NCBI RefSeq assembly: GCF_964065165.1
Contig: NZ_OZ061549.1
Span: forward strand, 2,480,001 to 2,544,000
From: Levilactobacillus yonginensis
GTDB taxonomy: Bacteria; Bacillota; Bacilli; Lactobacillales; Lactobacillaceae
Reading direction: 5' to 3'
DNA length: 64,000 nt
The notes under the pieces were generated by a model. It was not told the origin of the DNA. It searched no databases and was given only the letters and a program-made list of their open reading frames with translations. The position numbers were made by a program, and so were the translations under genes. Positions 25,808 to 34,541 of this stretch are shown in pieces (the first letter of the stretch is position 1; each line of letters starts with the position of its first letter).

Positions 25808-28342
25808 ATGGCAGAACTCACACATTTTTATGAAACGTTCCAACCCAGTCACTACGATATCTTTATCGATATCAACCGGGAAACGAAACAGATTAAGGGA
25901 ACGTCCACCATTACCGGGGACGCCAAGACCCAATCCATTGCGATTCACCAAAAGTACATGACCATCAGTGCTGTTAAGGCTGATGGGGTTGCCGTACCGT
26001 TTAAGACGGATGACGCTAACGAAGCTATTCGAATCGATCTGAGTAAGACCGGCGACACGACACTAGCGATTGACTACAGTGCGCCTCTGACCGACAGCAT
26101 GATGGGCATCTATCCTTCTTACTACGAAGTTAACGGCGAGAAGAAGCAGATCATCGGGACGCAGTTCGAGACTACGGCTGCCCGACAAGCCTTTCCTAGC
26201 GTGGATGAACCTGAAGCCAAGGCGACCTTTGACCTGGCCATCAAGTTTGACGAACACGCTGGTGAAACGATCATCAGCAACATGCCAGAAGTGAAGACTG
26301 AAAACGGCGTGCACTACTTTGACACGACCGTGCGGATGTCGACTTATCTGATTGCCTTTGCCTTTGGTGAACTACAAAGCAAGCTGACGACCACCAAGAG
26401 TGGTGTTAAGGTCGGAGTCTTCGCAACCAAGGCCCACCAAGCAAACGAGCTGGACTTTGCCTTAGACATTGCTAAGCGGTCAATTGAATTCTATGAAGAT
26501 TTCTATCAAACACCGTACCCACTTCCACACTCATGGCAGTTAGCCTTACCGGACTTCTCTGCCGGTGCGATGGAAAACTGGGGACTGGTCACTTACCGGG
26601 AAGCCTACCTGGTCCTTGATCCAGACAACACGGCCTTAGACATGAAGCAACGCGTGGCAACAGTTATCGCCCACGAACTGGCTCACCAATGGTTCGGTGA
26701 TCTGGTAACGATGAAGTGGTGGGATGACCTCTGGTTGAACGAGAGTTTTGCGAACATGATGGAATACGTGGCAATCGATGCCATTCAGCCTGACTGGCAC
26801 ATCTGGGAAGCCTTCCAAACGGGTGAAGCCCCAATGGCGCTCCAGCGGGATGCCACGGATGGTGTTCAATCCGTGCACGTTCAAGTGGAAGACCCAGCCG
26901 AAATTGATGCCATCTTCGACAGTGCTATCGTGTACGCTAAGGGTGCCCGGATGCTGGTCATGGTTCGTGCGCTAATTGGTGACGACGCCTTACGGAAGGG
27001 CTTGAAGGCCTACTTCGATGCGCATAAATTTGGCAATGCCAAGGGGGCCGATCTCTGGTCTGCCTTGGGCCAAGCCTCTGGCATGGACGTTGGTGCCATC
27101 ATGAATTCCTGGCTGGAACAACCTGGTTACCCAGTCGTTTCCGCTAGTGTGGTTGCTGGTAAATTGACGTTGACTCAGGAACAATTCTTCATTGGGGATG
27201 GCAAGGACGCCGGTCGTCAATGGCAGATTCCTTTGAACAGCAACTACGAGGCTGCGCCGGAATTATTGACCGACAAGGCAGTCACTCTGGGTGACTATGA
27301 CGCCCTGCGTTCAGCTAGTGGGGAACCATTCCGCTTGAACGTTGGGAACAATTCTCACTTTATCGTGAAGTACGACGACACCCTGTTACAGGACATTTTG
27401 GCCAACTTTACTGACCTGAATGCCATTGCTCAGTTACAGTTGTTGCAGGACTTACGTTTGCTGGCTGATGGTCGGCAGATTTCTTACGCCAGTGTTGTGC
27501 CACTGTTGCCACGGTTTGCGGACAGCACGTCGACGCCGGTCAACACGGCGCTGTACACCGTTGCTCACAACCTGTTGAAGTTCGTTCAACCAGGTTCAAG
27601 CGAGGAGCAGAACCTGCGGGCCTTCTATGACAAATTGAGTGCGCAACAAGTTACCCGTTTAGGTTGGTTACCTAAGGCAGGGGAATCGAACGATGACCAG
27701 TTGACCCGGCCATACGTCTTGAGTGCGGCACTTTATGCCAAGAATCCTAAGGCAATTGCCGCTGCGCACGACTTGTTCACGCAGAATGCTGCTAACTTAG
27801 CAGCATTGTCAGCCGATATTCGGGTTCTGGTTCTGCGCAATGAGGTGAAGAACTACGGCAGTGCCGACTTATTTGAAAAGCTACTGGCGGCCTATCGTCA
27901 AACGTCTGATGCCAGCTACAAGGCCGACCTCAGTGCCGCTTTGACCAGTACGCCGGATGCTAGTTTGATTGCCAAGATCATTGCTAAGTTTGAAGATGCT
28001 GAGACCATTAAGCCACAAGACTTGCGGGCTTGGTACCGCGGTGTGTTGAGCAACGATGACGGGCAACAAGCTGCTTGGGATTGGTTGCGTAACGACTGGC
28101 AATGGTTGGAAGACACCGTTGGTGGGGATATGGAATTCAGTACGTACATTACGGTGACGTCCGGAATCTTCCACACCGCACCACGCTTGGCCGAGTTCAA
28201 GGCCTTCTTCGAACCTAAGGTCAACACACCAGGCTTAACCCGTGAGATTACCATGGATACCAAGATCGTGGCAACTCGGGTTGACTTAGTGGAAGCCGAA
28301 AAGGATGCCGTTAACGCAGCAATTGCTAAAACGGTTAAATAA
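25808..28342 (+). CDS. pepN: Aminopeptidase N (M1 family, lysyl aminopeptidase)
   Basis: An 844-residue cytoplasmic zinc exopeptidase, the standard PepN length in lactobacilli. It removes N-terminal residues from peptides taken up during growth on protein. GAMENWG (near residue 252) binds the free N-terminus; HELAHQWFGD with His289, Glu290 and His293, plus NESFANMMEY downstream, form the zinc site. The C-terminal ERAP1-like helical domain is complete. ATG 25808 follows TAAGGAG; the longer frame from 25775 adds unconserved residues overlapping the promoter. Monocistronic. Confidence 0.95.
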   Translation: MAELTHFYETFQPSHYDIFIDINRETKQIKGTSTITGDAKTQSIAIHQKYMTISAVKADGVAVPFKTDDANEAIRIDLSKTGDTTLAIDYSAPLTDSMMGIYPSYYEVNGEKKQIIGTQFETTAARQAFPSVDEPEAKATFDLAIKFDEHAGETIISNMPEVKTENGVHYFDTTVRMSTYLIAFAFGELQSKLTTTKSGVKVGVFATKAHQANELDFALDIAKRSIEFYEDFYQTPYPLPHSWQLALPDFSAGAMENWGLVTYREAYLVLDPDNTALDMKQRVATVIAHELAHQWFGDLVTMKWWDDLWLNESFANMMEYVAIDAIQPDWHIWEAFQTGEAPMALQRDATDGVQSVHVQVEDPAEIDAIFDSAIVYAKGARMLVMVRALIGDDALRKGLKAYFDAHKFGNAKGADLWSALGQASGMDVGAIMNSWLEQPGYPVVSASVVAGKLTLTQEQFFIGDGKDAGRQWQIPLNSNYEAAPELLTDKAVTLGDYDALRSASGEPFRLNVGNNSHFIVKYDDTLLQDILANFTDLNAIAQLQLLQDLRLLADGRQISYASVVPLLPRFADSTSTPVNTALYTVAHNLLKFVQPGSSEEQNLRAFYDKLSAQQVTRLGWLPKAGESNDDQLTRPYVLSAALYAKNPKAIAAAHDLFTQNAANLAALSADIRVLVLRNEVKNYGSADLFEKLLAAYRQTSDASYKADLSAALTSTPDASLIAKIIAKFEDAETIKPQDLRAWYRGVLSNDDGQQAAWDWLRNDWQWLEDTVGGDMEFSTYITVTSGIFHTAPRLAEFKAFFEPKVNTPGLTREITMDTKIVATRVDLVEAEKDAVNAAIAKTVK

Positions 28343-28357
28343 TTTTGAATTAGACTG

Positions 28358-28394
28358 AAGGCCTCATCGCTAGATAAGCGGTGGGGCCTTTTTT
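28358..28394 (+). terminator. pepN terminator
   Basis: AAGGCCTCATCGCT pairs with AGCGGTGGGGCCTT followed by T. Confidence 0.85.
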
Positions 28395-28597
28395 GACGAT
28401 CTCAGTGACTGTAAACGATATTAAGAATCTCGTAGCAGATATGAATTTAAATATTTATGGGCCTAGAAAGATGGTGGTGGCGAGTGCCTAACTCAGTACC
28501 GGATTATTTGCTGGGAGAATGGGGCTATACAGCCATGGGGTAAGGCAAGTAAGGTTAAATGAATGGAGAACGGTGTGCCATGGAGAGGAGTCTAATC

Positions 28598-28765
28598 ATG
28601 ACGATTAGTGACGAACAAGGAAGCGCAGTGCGTGCGTCCCATCAGTCAACGACCAGATATGAACCGAATTTGGCCGAAAAATCCAGTTCCATGACGAAAA
28701 AAGAATTAAACGCTCAGCTAGCCATTCAGGTATTTCGACAGGCTCTACGCCGAAATTGGATTTAA
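28598..28765 (+). CDS. Hypothetical 55-residue protein
   Basis: A short frame starting at ATG 28598 after GAGAGGAG. The N-terminal 30 residues are polar; the C-terminal part TKKELNAQLAIQVFRQALRRNWI is an amphipathic helix resembling the start of small SHOCT-like or recombinase-associated proteins, but it ends abruptly. It may be truncated. No partner gene nearby. Confidence 0.35.
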   Translation: MTISDEQGSAVRASHQSTTRYEPNLAEKSSSMTKKELNAQLAIQVFRQALRRNWI

Positions 28766-28767
28766 AA

Positions 28768-28810
28768 CAAAAAAAGTCGGTACCAGCGATTGTGTTCGCT
28801 GGTACCGACT
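28768..28810 (-). terminator. Terminator of the pepD-like gene
   Basis: AGTCGGTACCAGCG pairs with CGCTGGTACCGACT. On the minus strand it is followed by a T run. Confidence 0.85.
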
Positions 28811-28824
28811 GATTAGAAAGATGA

Positions 28825-30228
28825 TTAGTCGTTTAAGTTGTAACGTAACTTCATGTGTTCAGAACCAAAGGTAACCATGTCACCCAGCAGCTTGGTCTGA
28901 CGCGTAAAGGATTCGTCGGACAGCTTTTCGTTAGCAGCCTTTAAGGTTGCAACGTCGGCACCATTTTCAATGGCAGCGTCGGTGTCGTTTTGAATCTTAC
29001 GGTAGGCAGACATTGCTTCTAAGGCAAAGGTGTTCCGGAAGTCTTCGTACAGGTCGTAGTCCGTGTCACCCAAGAGAGCAGTGGTACAGCTCAACCAGTA
29101 CATATGGTTCATGTTGAAGGTCCCATCAGCGTTCTTGTAGGCAGCTGGAGTGTCATCTACGTTGGCGTAGAATGGAACGACCGTGTTAAACGTGTTGGCA
29201 CCAAAGGCCAACCAGTGAATCCCGGCAATGCTGTCAGGCACGTTGTTCCGAATCTGCAAGATGTGGACATCGTGATTCCGGTTGATACCGATTGGTCGGA
29301 ACTTCGTCTTGTCACTTTCTGAACCGTCACCGTAAACGTCATACTTCGTGTTTTCAAAGTGAGAGCTCAATACGAACTTGACGTCTTCAATAGAAATCTT
29401 CCGGTTAGCATGGCAGATGAATGGTAAGTCTTGACCTTGAGGGTCCTGTTCAATTTCTGGGTTGAAGTACTTTTGACCAAACCAAGCACGGGGGTTGTTG
29501 TAGACCGTGTCCTTGATAGTGGCACTGCCAAAGATATGGCGTAAGTTAACTTCGTTGAAGTCGGGGTTTAAGGAGTACTTGGCGATCATGTCTTGCAGGT
29601 CGCTAGAGCTCATGGTGTCTTCGGCGTCGAAGTCAAAACTGTCGATGTTCATCCGGTTAGGAGCGACAACGTAGGCATCGTCTGGAATCCGCTTAGCGGC
29701 CCAGTGGTGACCACCGATGGTTTCTAGCCACCAGACTTCGTTGTTGTCAGAGAAGCCGATCCCATTTGGTTCGTAGGTCCCGTATTCTTCGAGCAAGCTT
29801 CCGAGGCGTTCGACCCCTTCACGTGCGCTGTGGATATAAGGGAGGACCAAGGTAACCAGGTCTTCTTCACCGATACCACCGTCAACGTAAGGATCGATTC
29901 CTAAGACCCGTGAGTTCGTGGTGATGGTTTCAGTGGCAGACATTGCAACGTTATCACTGTTAATGCCGGCAGCTGGCCAGATACCATTCGTCAAGATAGA
30001 GTTAGGGATGGACGTATAACGTAAAGGATTGTCAGGGAGTTTCACTTCAACGCCACTGATAACAGCCTTGTAGTCCCGTGGTTGGTCTGCAGGGTTAACA
30101 ACGACGAATTTTTCGGGGTCAAGGGCCTCGTGACCGTCATCGTTCCGAGAAATAATTGTTGAACCATCTAAAGAGGCTTTTTTACCAACTAAAATCGTGG
30201 TACATGAGCCTTTAATTCTTTTTTTCAT
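28825..30228 (-). CDS. pepD: Dipeptidase PepD (C69 family)
   Basis: A 467-residue N-terminal-nucleophile hydrolase that splits dipeptides in the cytoplasm. [25 protein letters not shown] gives the expected Cys nucleophile near the N-terminus (Cys9 with the chosen start), normally exposed by processing, and the GSTxxxRNxD motif. Length agrees with lactobacillus PepD proteins. ATG 30228 has AAGGAG ten bases upstream. The frame is open further upstream, but that extension would run through the promoter. One of two peptidases in this part of the window. Confidence 0.88.
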   Translation of the reverse strand: MKKRIKGSCTTILVGKKASLDGSTIISRNDDGHEALDPEKFVVVNPADQPRDYKAVISGVEVKLPDNPLRYTSIPNSILTNGIWPAAGINSDNVAMSATETITTNSRVLGIDPYVDGGIGEEDLVTLVLPYIHSAREGVERLGSLLEEYGTYEPNGIGFSDNNEVWWLETIGGHHWAAKRIPDDAYVVAPNRMNIDSFDFDAEDTMSSSDLQDMIAKYSLNPDFNEVNLRHIFGSATIKDTVYNNPRAWFGQKYFNPEIEQDPQGQDLPFICHANRKISIEDVKFVLSSHFENTKYDVYGDGSESDKTKFRPIGINRNHDVHILQIRNNVPDSIAGIHWLAFGANTFNTVVPFYANVDDTPAAYKNADGTFNMNHMYWLSCTTALLGDTDYDLYEDFRNTFALEAMSAYRKIQNDTDAAIENGADVATLKAANEKLSDESFTRQTKLLGDMVTFGSEHMKLRYNLND

Positions 30229-30253
30229 GAATGCAGCACTCCTTTTACCCAAC

Positions 30254-30259
30254 ATTATA
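30254..30259 (-). promoter_or_regulatory. -10 element of the pepD-like gene
   Basis: TATAAT on the minus strand 26 bases before the start codon; no strong -35 hexamer is visible. Confidence 0.5.
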
Positions 30260-30474
30260 TCATTCATGGTCCGGTAAATTGAAGTGGTTACGCAAGTCTC
30301 TCTCATTCGTGTATTTGTTCTCGTCTTAGTTCCTGAAGAGCTGCCGCCAAGTCCCGATTTCGTTGTTCGATTGCGTATAGTTTTTCGGCGAGTTCGTGAT
30401 TATCGTGGTTAACTCGTGGTTGGCAAAATAGGTGGTGAAGGTTGCCTATTATCCGGGAGAAAATCGTTAGAGGT

Positions 30475-30502
30475 AAAAAAGTCCTGGAGATTTCTCCAAG
30501 AC
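30475..30502 (-). terminator. Terminator of the disulfide oxidoreductase gene
   Basis: On the minus strand GTCTTGGAG pairs with CTCCAGGAC, followed by six T. Confidence 0.75.
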
Positions 30503-30516
30503 TCGGGATGCAGCTA

Positions 30517-31899
30517 TTAAGCTTCCATGGTTGCCATGGCAGGAATCTCGTCATGCTGAACCAGAAATGGAAGCAGCGTGTCAAGGACTCCTTGAATGGG
30601 GGTTGGGAAAGCGAAAATCATGCGTTGAAGATCTGTGGCCGTTAAACGTTGGTCAATGATCATGACCAACGCGTTGATTAGGTCTGGGGCGTCCATACCA
30701 TAGACGGCAGCACCAACCAGTTGATTTTGGTTGTTTAGGACAACGCGTAAATCGGCATCTGGTTCGTTCTGGTAGCCGTAAGCCATAAGTTGGCCAAAGG
30801 CGATTGTGTGTTGCTGGTAGCCATCGGGTGCGGCATTCGCTTCATCAATGGTAATGCCGACTTGGGCCAAACGGGGTAGACTAAAAAGAACTTGAGGAAT
30901 GGCAGGGTAGGCGATTGGTGCGGTACTTCCTAAAATCTGTTGGGCGATGTAGTTGGATTCAAAAATAGCCGTAGGCGTTAACTTGGGGACTTGTTTAGCC
31001 AGCACATCGCCACTGGCATAGATGTTAGCGCCATTAGCTCGTAAGTGGTCGTCCACTTCGATACCGGCAGCACTACTATGAATCCCAGCATTCTCGAGTC
31101 CAATCCCGGTAACGTTGGCTTCCCGGCCCGTGGCGTCAACCACGTAATCGGTCGGTATAATCAGACCACTTTCAGTGATGACTTGATCTTCTTTGGTCAG
31201 GCGCTTGACCCGTTTGACAGTTTCGTTGAATCGAACCGTGACACCTTGTTCTGCTAGCCTAGTTAGTAGTTTCTGCACGTGGACTTGGTTGAATGACTTA
31301 GCGGCACGGGCATCGTGTTGGAGGATGGTGACCTCCGTACCAAATTGACTGACTAAGGCGGCAAACTCAAACGAAATCACCCCGGCACCAATGAAAGTCA
31401 TCCGTTTTGGTAAGGTGGGCAAGTCAAGAAAGTCGCGACTGTCATGGAGGTATTCTTTGCCCATAACTGGTAGGAAACGTGATTGTTGACCAGTTCCAAG
31501 TACGATGTTGGTTGCAGTGATGCGTTGCTTGCCTACTTGAATGCTGTGGCTGCCCATTAAGATGCCTTTGCCGTGGATGATATCAATGCCCATTTTAGTG
31601 AATAGGTTGGTCATTTGATTGGGGAGGGCGTCGATAACTCGATGTTTGTAGGCCATAAATCTTGGCCAATCAAGCTGGATATCGGCAGCCAAACCAACGT
31701 CTTGGTAGTTGGCAACTCTTGCCAAGAGTTCGGCGGGGCCATCTAAAAGAATCTTGGCATCGCAGCCGTAATTGGTGCAGGTTCCGGCAATCAAGTCCTT
31801 CTCAATGAGGACCACGGACTTACCGGCTTGTTTCAGGGCAACGGCAGCGTGCCAACTGGCGTGACCACTACCGATAAACGCAACATCATACTGTGTCAT
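30517..31899 (-). CDS. FAD-dependent pyridine nucleotide-disulfide oxidoreductase
   Basis: A 460-residue flavoprotein of the glutathione reductase/mercuric reductase class. The N-terminal dinucleotide fold is degenerate (VAFIGSGHASWHAA). GTCTNYGC holds the redox-active Cys pair at the standard spacing. A second NAD(P)H fold MTFIGAGVISFEFAA and the FAD motif NIYASGDV follow, then a dimerisation domain. The substrate is not evident; it lacks the paired Cys of mercuric reductase. ATG 31899 follows AAAGAGG. The OhrR-type regulator lies 61 bases upstream on the same strand, so control by oxidative stress is likely. Confidence 0.85.
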   Translation of the reverse strand: MTQYDVAFIGSGHASWHAAVALKQAGKSVVLIEKDLIAGTCTNYGCDAKILLDGPAELLARVANYQDVGLAADIQLDWPRFMAYKHRVIDALPNQMTNLFTKMGIDIIHGKGILMGSHSIQVGKQRITATNIVLGTGQQSRFLPVMGKEYLHDSRDFLDLPTLPKRMTFIGAGVISFEFAALVSQFGTEVTILQHDARAAKSFNQVHVQKLLTRLAEQGVTVRFNETVKRVKRLTKEDQVITESGLIIPTDYVVDATGREANVTGIGLENAGIHSSAAGIEVDDHLRANGANIYASGDVLAKQVPKLTPTAIFESNYIAQQILGSTAPIAYPAIPQVLFSLPRLAQVGITIDEANAAPDGYQQHTIAFGQLMAYGYQNEPDADLRVVLNNQNQLVGAAVYGMDAPDLINALVMIIDQRLTATDLQRMIFAFPTPIQGVLDTLLPFLVQHDEIPAMATMEA

Positions 31900-31960
31900 T
31901 ACTATAAAAACCTCTTTCAATTTTAATCGCAGACGATTGGTTAGGGATGATGAAAAAATG

Positions 31961-32401
31961 TTAGTCTAACATTTTTTCTAGCTTGTTGACCAAAGCCTGA
32001 TTGATGACTAGTGCTTGTTGATACTGTTCGCGACGAAAGCCTTGCTGACGGACACACTGTTGAACAGCGCTCAAAATGGACTCGCGAGATTCGCGGCCCT
32101 TGTCAGTTAAGGCAATAATCAGCTGGCGCCGATCACTAGGAGGCAATTGCCGAGTTAGCCAACCGCGCTGCTCCATCCGCCGAAGAAGCGGGGTGAGCGT
32201 GTTGCTACCAAAGTCAAGTTGTTCTCCTAATCGGTGAAGTGGTTGTCGGTCATTTTCCCACAGACTGAGCAAAACGAGGTACTGGGGATAAGTGAGTTCA
32301 AACGGCTGTAAAGCTTGTTGATAAAAACGCGTAAAAAGTCTGCTGGCGTGATAAACCGAGAAGCAGAGCTGATTGGCTAAGGTCATATCCTCTTCGGCCA
32401 T
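31961..32401 (-). CDS. MarR-family regulator of the OhrR type
   Basis: A 146-residue winged-helix repressor. LCFSVYHASRLFTRFYQ near the N-terminus matches the OhrR block with the peroxide-sensing Cys, here Cys13 by my start. The DNA-binding core reads LDFGSNTLTPLLRRMEQRGWL and the wing DRRQLIIALTDKG. In OhrR proteins oxidation of this Cys releases DNA and induces peroxide defence. Here the adjacent gene is a disulfide oxidoreductase rather than ohr. ATG 32401 is preferred over 32407 because GGAGGG is directly before the latter. Confidence 0.85.
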   Translation of the reverse strand: MAEEDMTLANQLCFSVYHASRLFTRFYQQALQPFELTYPQYLVLLSLWENDRQPLHRLGEQLDFGSNTLTPLLRRMEQRGWLTRQLPPSDRRQLIIALTDKGRESRESILSAVQQCVRQQGFRREQYQQALVINQALVNKLEKMLD

Positions 32402-32413
32402 AAGCATCCCTCC

Positions 32414-32467
32414 AATTCAATTGCGTACGATTTAATTTACTATAAGCGAATATGTGCGACCTGTCAA
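32414..32467 (-). promoter_or_regulatory. Promoter and operator-like palindrome of the OhrR-type gene
   Basis: On the minus strand TTGACA (32462-32467) and TATAGT (32439-32444) are 17 bases apart. Just downstream, 32414-32437 is an imperfect palindrome: AATT-N-AAT arms mirrored by ATT-N-AATT with CGTACG in the centre. A repressor there would block transcription start, consistent with autoregulation. Confidence 0.65.
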
Positions 32468-32571
32468 CTATCTACCACTAAGATTGTGAAAATTAAAAAG
32501 GAATCCTGTTCGGTTGTCATGGACTGGGAATGCCAGTAGAATGGAAACATTGAATACTTAAGGAGCAGGTC

Positions 32572-34371
32572 ATGATGGATTTAGCGGCAGCACAAAAAGT
32601 TTTAAAAACGGTCTTCGGCTACGATGAGTTTCGGCCGGGTCAGCGTGCAGTGATCGAGCACGTCTTGGCGGGAGACAACAGCCTGGCCATCATGCCAACG
32701 GGTGGTGGGAAGTCCCTGTGTTATCAGATCCCGGCAATGCTTTTTGAGGGGATCACGGTGGTAGTTTCTCCGCTGATTTCCCTGATGAAAGATCAAGTAG
32801 ACGCCCTCAATGATAGCGGTATTCCGGCTACCTTTATTAACAGTTCGCTAGAATGGCCGGATATCCAGGAAAGATTGGCGGCGCTGCATGGTGGGGATTA
32901 TAAATTACTTTACGTAGCACCTGAACGCTTGGACTCAGCGGCGTTTGTCAATGCCCTGGCCCAGTTGCCAATTGATTTGCTGGCGGTTGATGAGGCCCAC
33001 TGTATTTCACAATGGGGGCATGATTTTCGGCCCAGTTATCTGGCGTTGAGTACAGCGATTGAACAATTGCCGACCCAACCGCAAGTCTTGGCACTTACGG
33101 CAACTGCAACGGAACAAGTGGCAACGGATATTTGCCAACAGCTTAAAATCAACCCTAATAACGAGGTCAATACTGGCTTTGCACGGGATAACTTAGATTT
33201 AACGGTGGTCAAAGACCAAGACACCGATCGCTATATTCTGGATTACCTCAAGGTGAATCAGGGTGAGACGGGCATCATCTATGCCAGCACGCGTAAGGAA
33301 GTTACGCGGTTGACGAAGATGCTGACCGGTCAGCACATTCAAGCCGCTGCCTATCACGCGGGGTTGCCAGATGATGAACGCCGTCAGAATCAGGAAGACT
33401 TCTTGTACGACCGGGTTCAGGTAATGGTGGCGACCAATGCTTTTGGGATGGGAATCGATAAGAGTAACGTTCGGTTTGTTATTCACGCACAGGTGCCCGG
33501 CACTCTGGAAGCCTACTACCAAGAAGCTGGTCGGGCTGGGCGAGACGGTCTTCCTAGTGAAGCCATCCTGCTGTACCGCGCCTCTGATCTGCAAATTCAG
33601 CGGTTCTTCATCGACCAGTCTGAAATGGATGAACAACATCGATTGCGCTCCTATCGAAAATTACAGATTATGAATCAGTACGCTAATACTCAGAATTGCT
33701 TGCAGCAGTTCATTCTGCACTACTTCGGGGAAGAGTCTGAGCCCTGTGGTCGGTGTAGCAATTGTCGTGATGACCGGGAAGCTCAGGACGTTACGACGGA
33801 TGCCCAGAAGGTACTCTCCTGTGTTGTCCGGCTGCGTTCTCGCTACGGTAAGGGAGTTGTTGCCCAGGTCTTAGCAGGGGCACGTAACCAGCGGATTCGT
33901 GAGAATCATCTCGAGGAAGTGCCGACTTACGGGATCATGCGTAACCAGCGGCAAAAGACGGTGGGGGAGTTGATCGATTTCCTCACGGCGGCGGGTTACT
34001 TAGCCAGCGTGGGTGGTCAGTATCCGACCTTACAGGTGACGGGTAAGGGCGTGGGCGTCTTGAAAGGCGAAACGCAGGTCTTTCGCAAGATGGCACGGCA
34101 GGCCAAACGGTTGGCACCAGAGGATGATGCGCTCTTTGGCAAGCTTCGTGAGTTGCGTCGAGACCTGGCCGAAGAACAGCACGTGCCCCCTTTTGTGATT
34201 TTCTCTGATAAGGCCCTTCATGCGATGTGCGAGGTTCTGCCGACCACCGAAGCAGCTTTTTTAACGGTTAAAGGCGTGGGAGAAAGTAAGCTAGAAAAAT
34301 ACGGTGATGCCTTTATGGCCGTCATCCGTGAGAATCAAAGTAGTGAGTCAGCTGCGACGGAAAGTGATTAA
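32572..34371 (+). CDS. recQ: ATP-dependent DNA helicase RecQ
   Basis: A 599-residue helicase with the full RecQ layout: motif 0 FGYDEFRPGQ, Walker A MPTGGGKSLCYQ near residue 41, DEAHCISQWGHDFRP near 140, helicase C domain with GRAGRDGLPSEA, zinc-binding Cys cluster CLQQFILHYFG..CGRCSNC, winged helix, and an HRDC domain at the C-terminus (PPFVIFSDKALHAM). It unwinds DNA 3'-5' in recombination and fork repair. AGGAG precedes ATG 32572; a second ATG follows immediately. Single gene with its own terminator. Confidence 0.95.
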   Translation: MMDLAAAQKVLKTVFGYDEFRPGQRAVIEHVLAGDNSLAIMPTGGGKSLCYQIPAMLFEGITVVVSPLISLMKDQVDALNDSGIPATFINSSLEWPDIQERLAALHGGDYKLLYVAPERLDSAAFVNALAQLPIDLLAVDEAHCISQWGHDFRPSYLALSTAIEQLPTQPQVLALTATATEQVATDICQQLKINPNNEVNTGFARDNLDLTVVKDQDTDRYILDYLKVNQGETGIIYASTRKEVTRLTKMLTGQHIQAAAYHAGLPDDERRQNQEDFLYDRVQVMVATNAFGMGIDKSNVRFVIHAQVPGTLEAYYQEAGRAGRDGLPSEAILLYRASDLQIQRFFIDQSEMDEQHRLRSYRKLQIMNQYANTQNCLQQFILHYFGEESEPCGRCSNCRDDREAQDVTTDAQKVLSCVVRLRSRYGKGVVAQVLAGARNQRIRENHLEEVPTYGIMRNQRQKTVGELIDFLTAAGYLASVGGQYPTLQVTGKGVGVLKGETQVFRKMARQAKRLAPEDDALFGKLRELRRDLAEEQHVPPFVIFSDKALHAMCEVLPTTEAAFLTVKGVGESKLEKYGDAFMAVIRENQSSESAATESD

Positions 34372-34379
34372 GTATTAGT

Positions 34380-34410
34380 GGGGCCGGGCTAAAGTAACCG
34401 GTCCTTTTTT
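34380..34410 (+). terminator. recQ terminator
   Basis: GGGGCCGG pairs with CCGGTCC followed by six T. Confidence 0.75.
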
Positions 34411-34457
34411 GTCGCTTTGGGGGTCCTAATGGTGATTTTGAAAGTCTTGCGAAGAAG

Positions 34458-34500
34458 GTGAGACGTCTCACTTGGGACACCCCCTGAAGTATGGTAATCT
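34458..34500 (+). promoter_or_regulatory. Perfect 14-bp palindrome and promoter before the UvrA-like gene
   Basis: GTGAGACGTCTCAC at 34458-34471 is a perfect palindrome. It abuts TTGGGA (34472-34477), which is 17 bases from TAATCT (34495-34500). The placement suggests an operator for a dimeric regulator, such as a TetR-like protein; no such regulator is encoded in this window. Confidence 0.6.
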
Positions 34501-34541
34501 AGAAGCCTGTCCGTTACTTAAGCGCATGACTGGAGGTCCCC

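Noticed and set aside
30303..30584. 93-codon minus-strand frame upstream of the pepD-like gene
   Set aside because: Its start overlaps the end of the oxidoreductase gene and it runs through that gene's terminator. No start codon with a ribosome site exists after the terminator. The charged C-terminal part ([17 protein letters not shown]) could be a remnant, but evidence is too thin.
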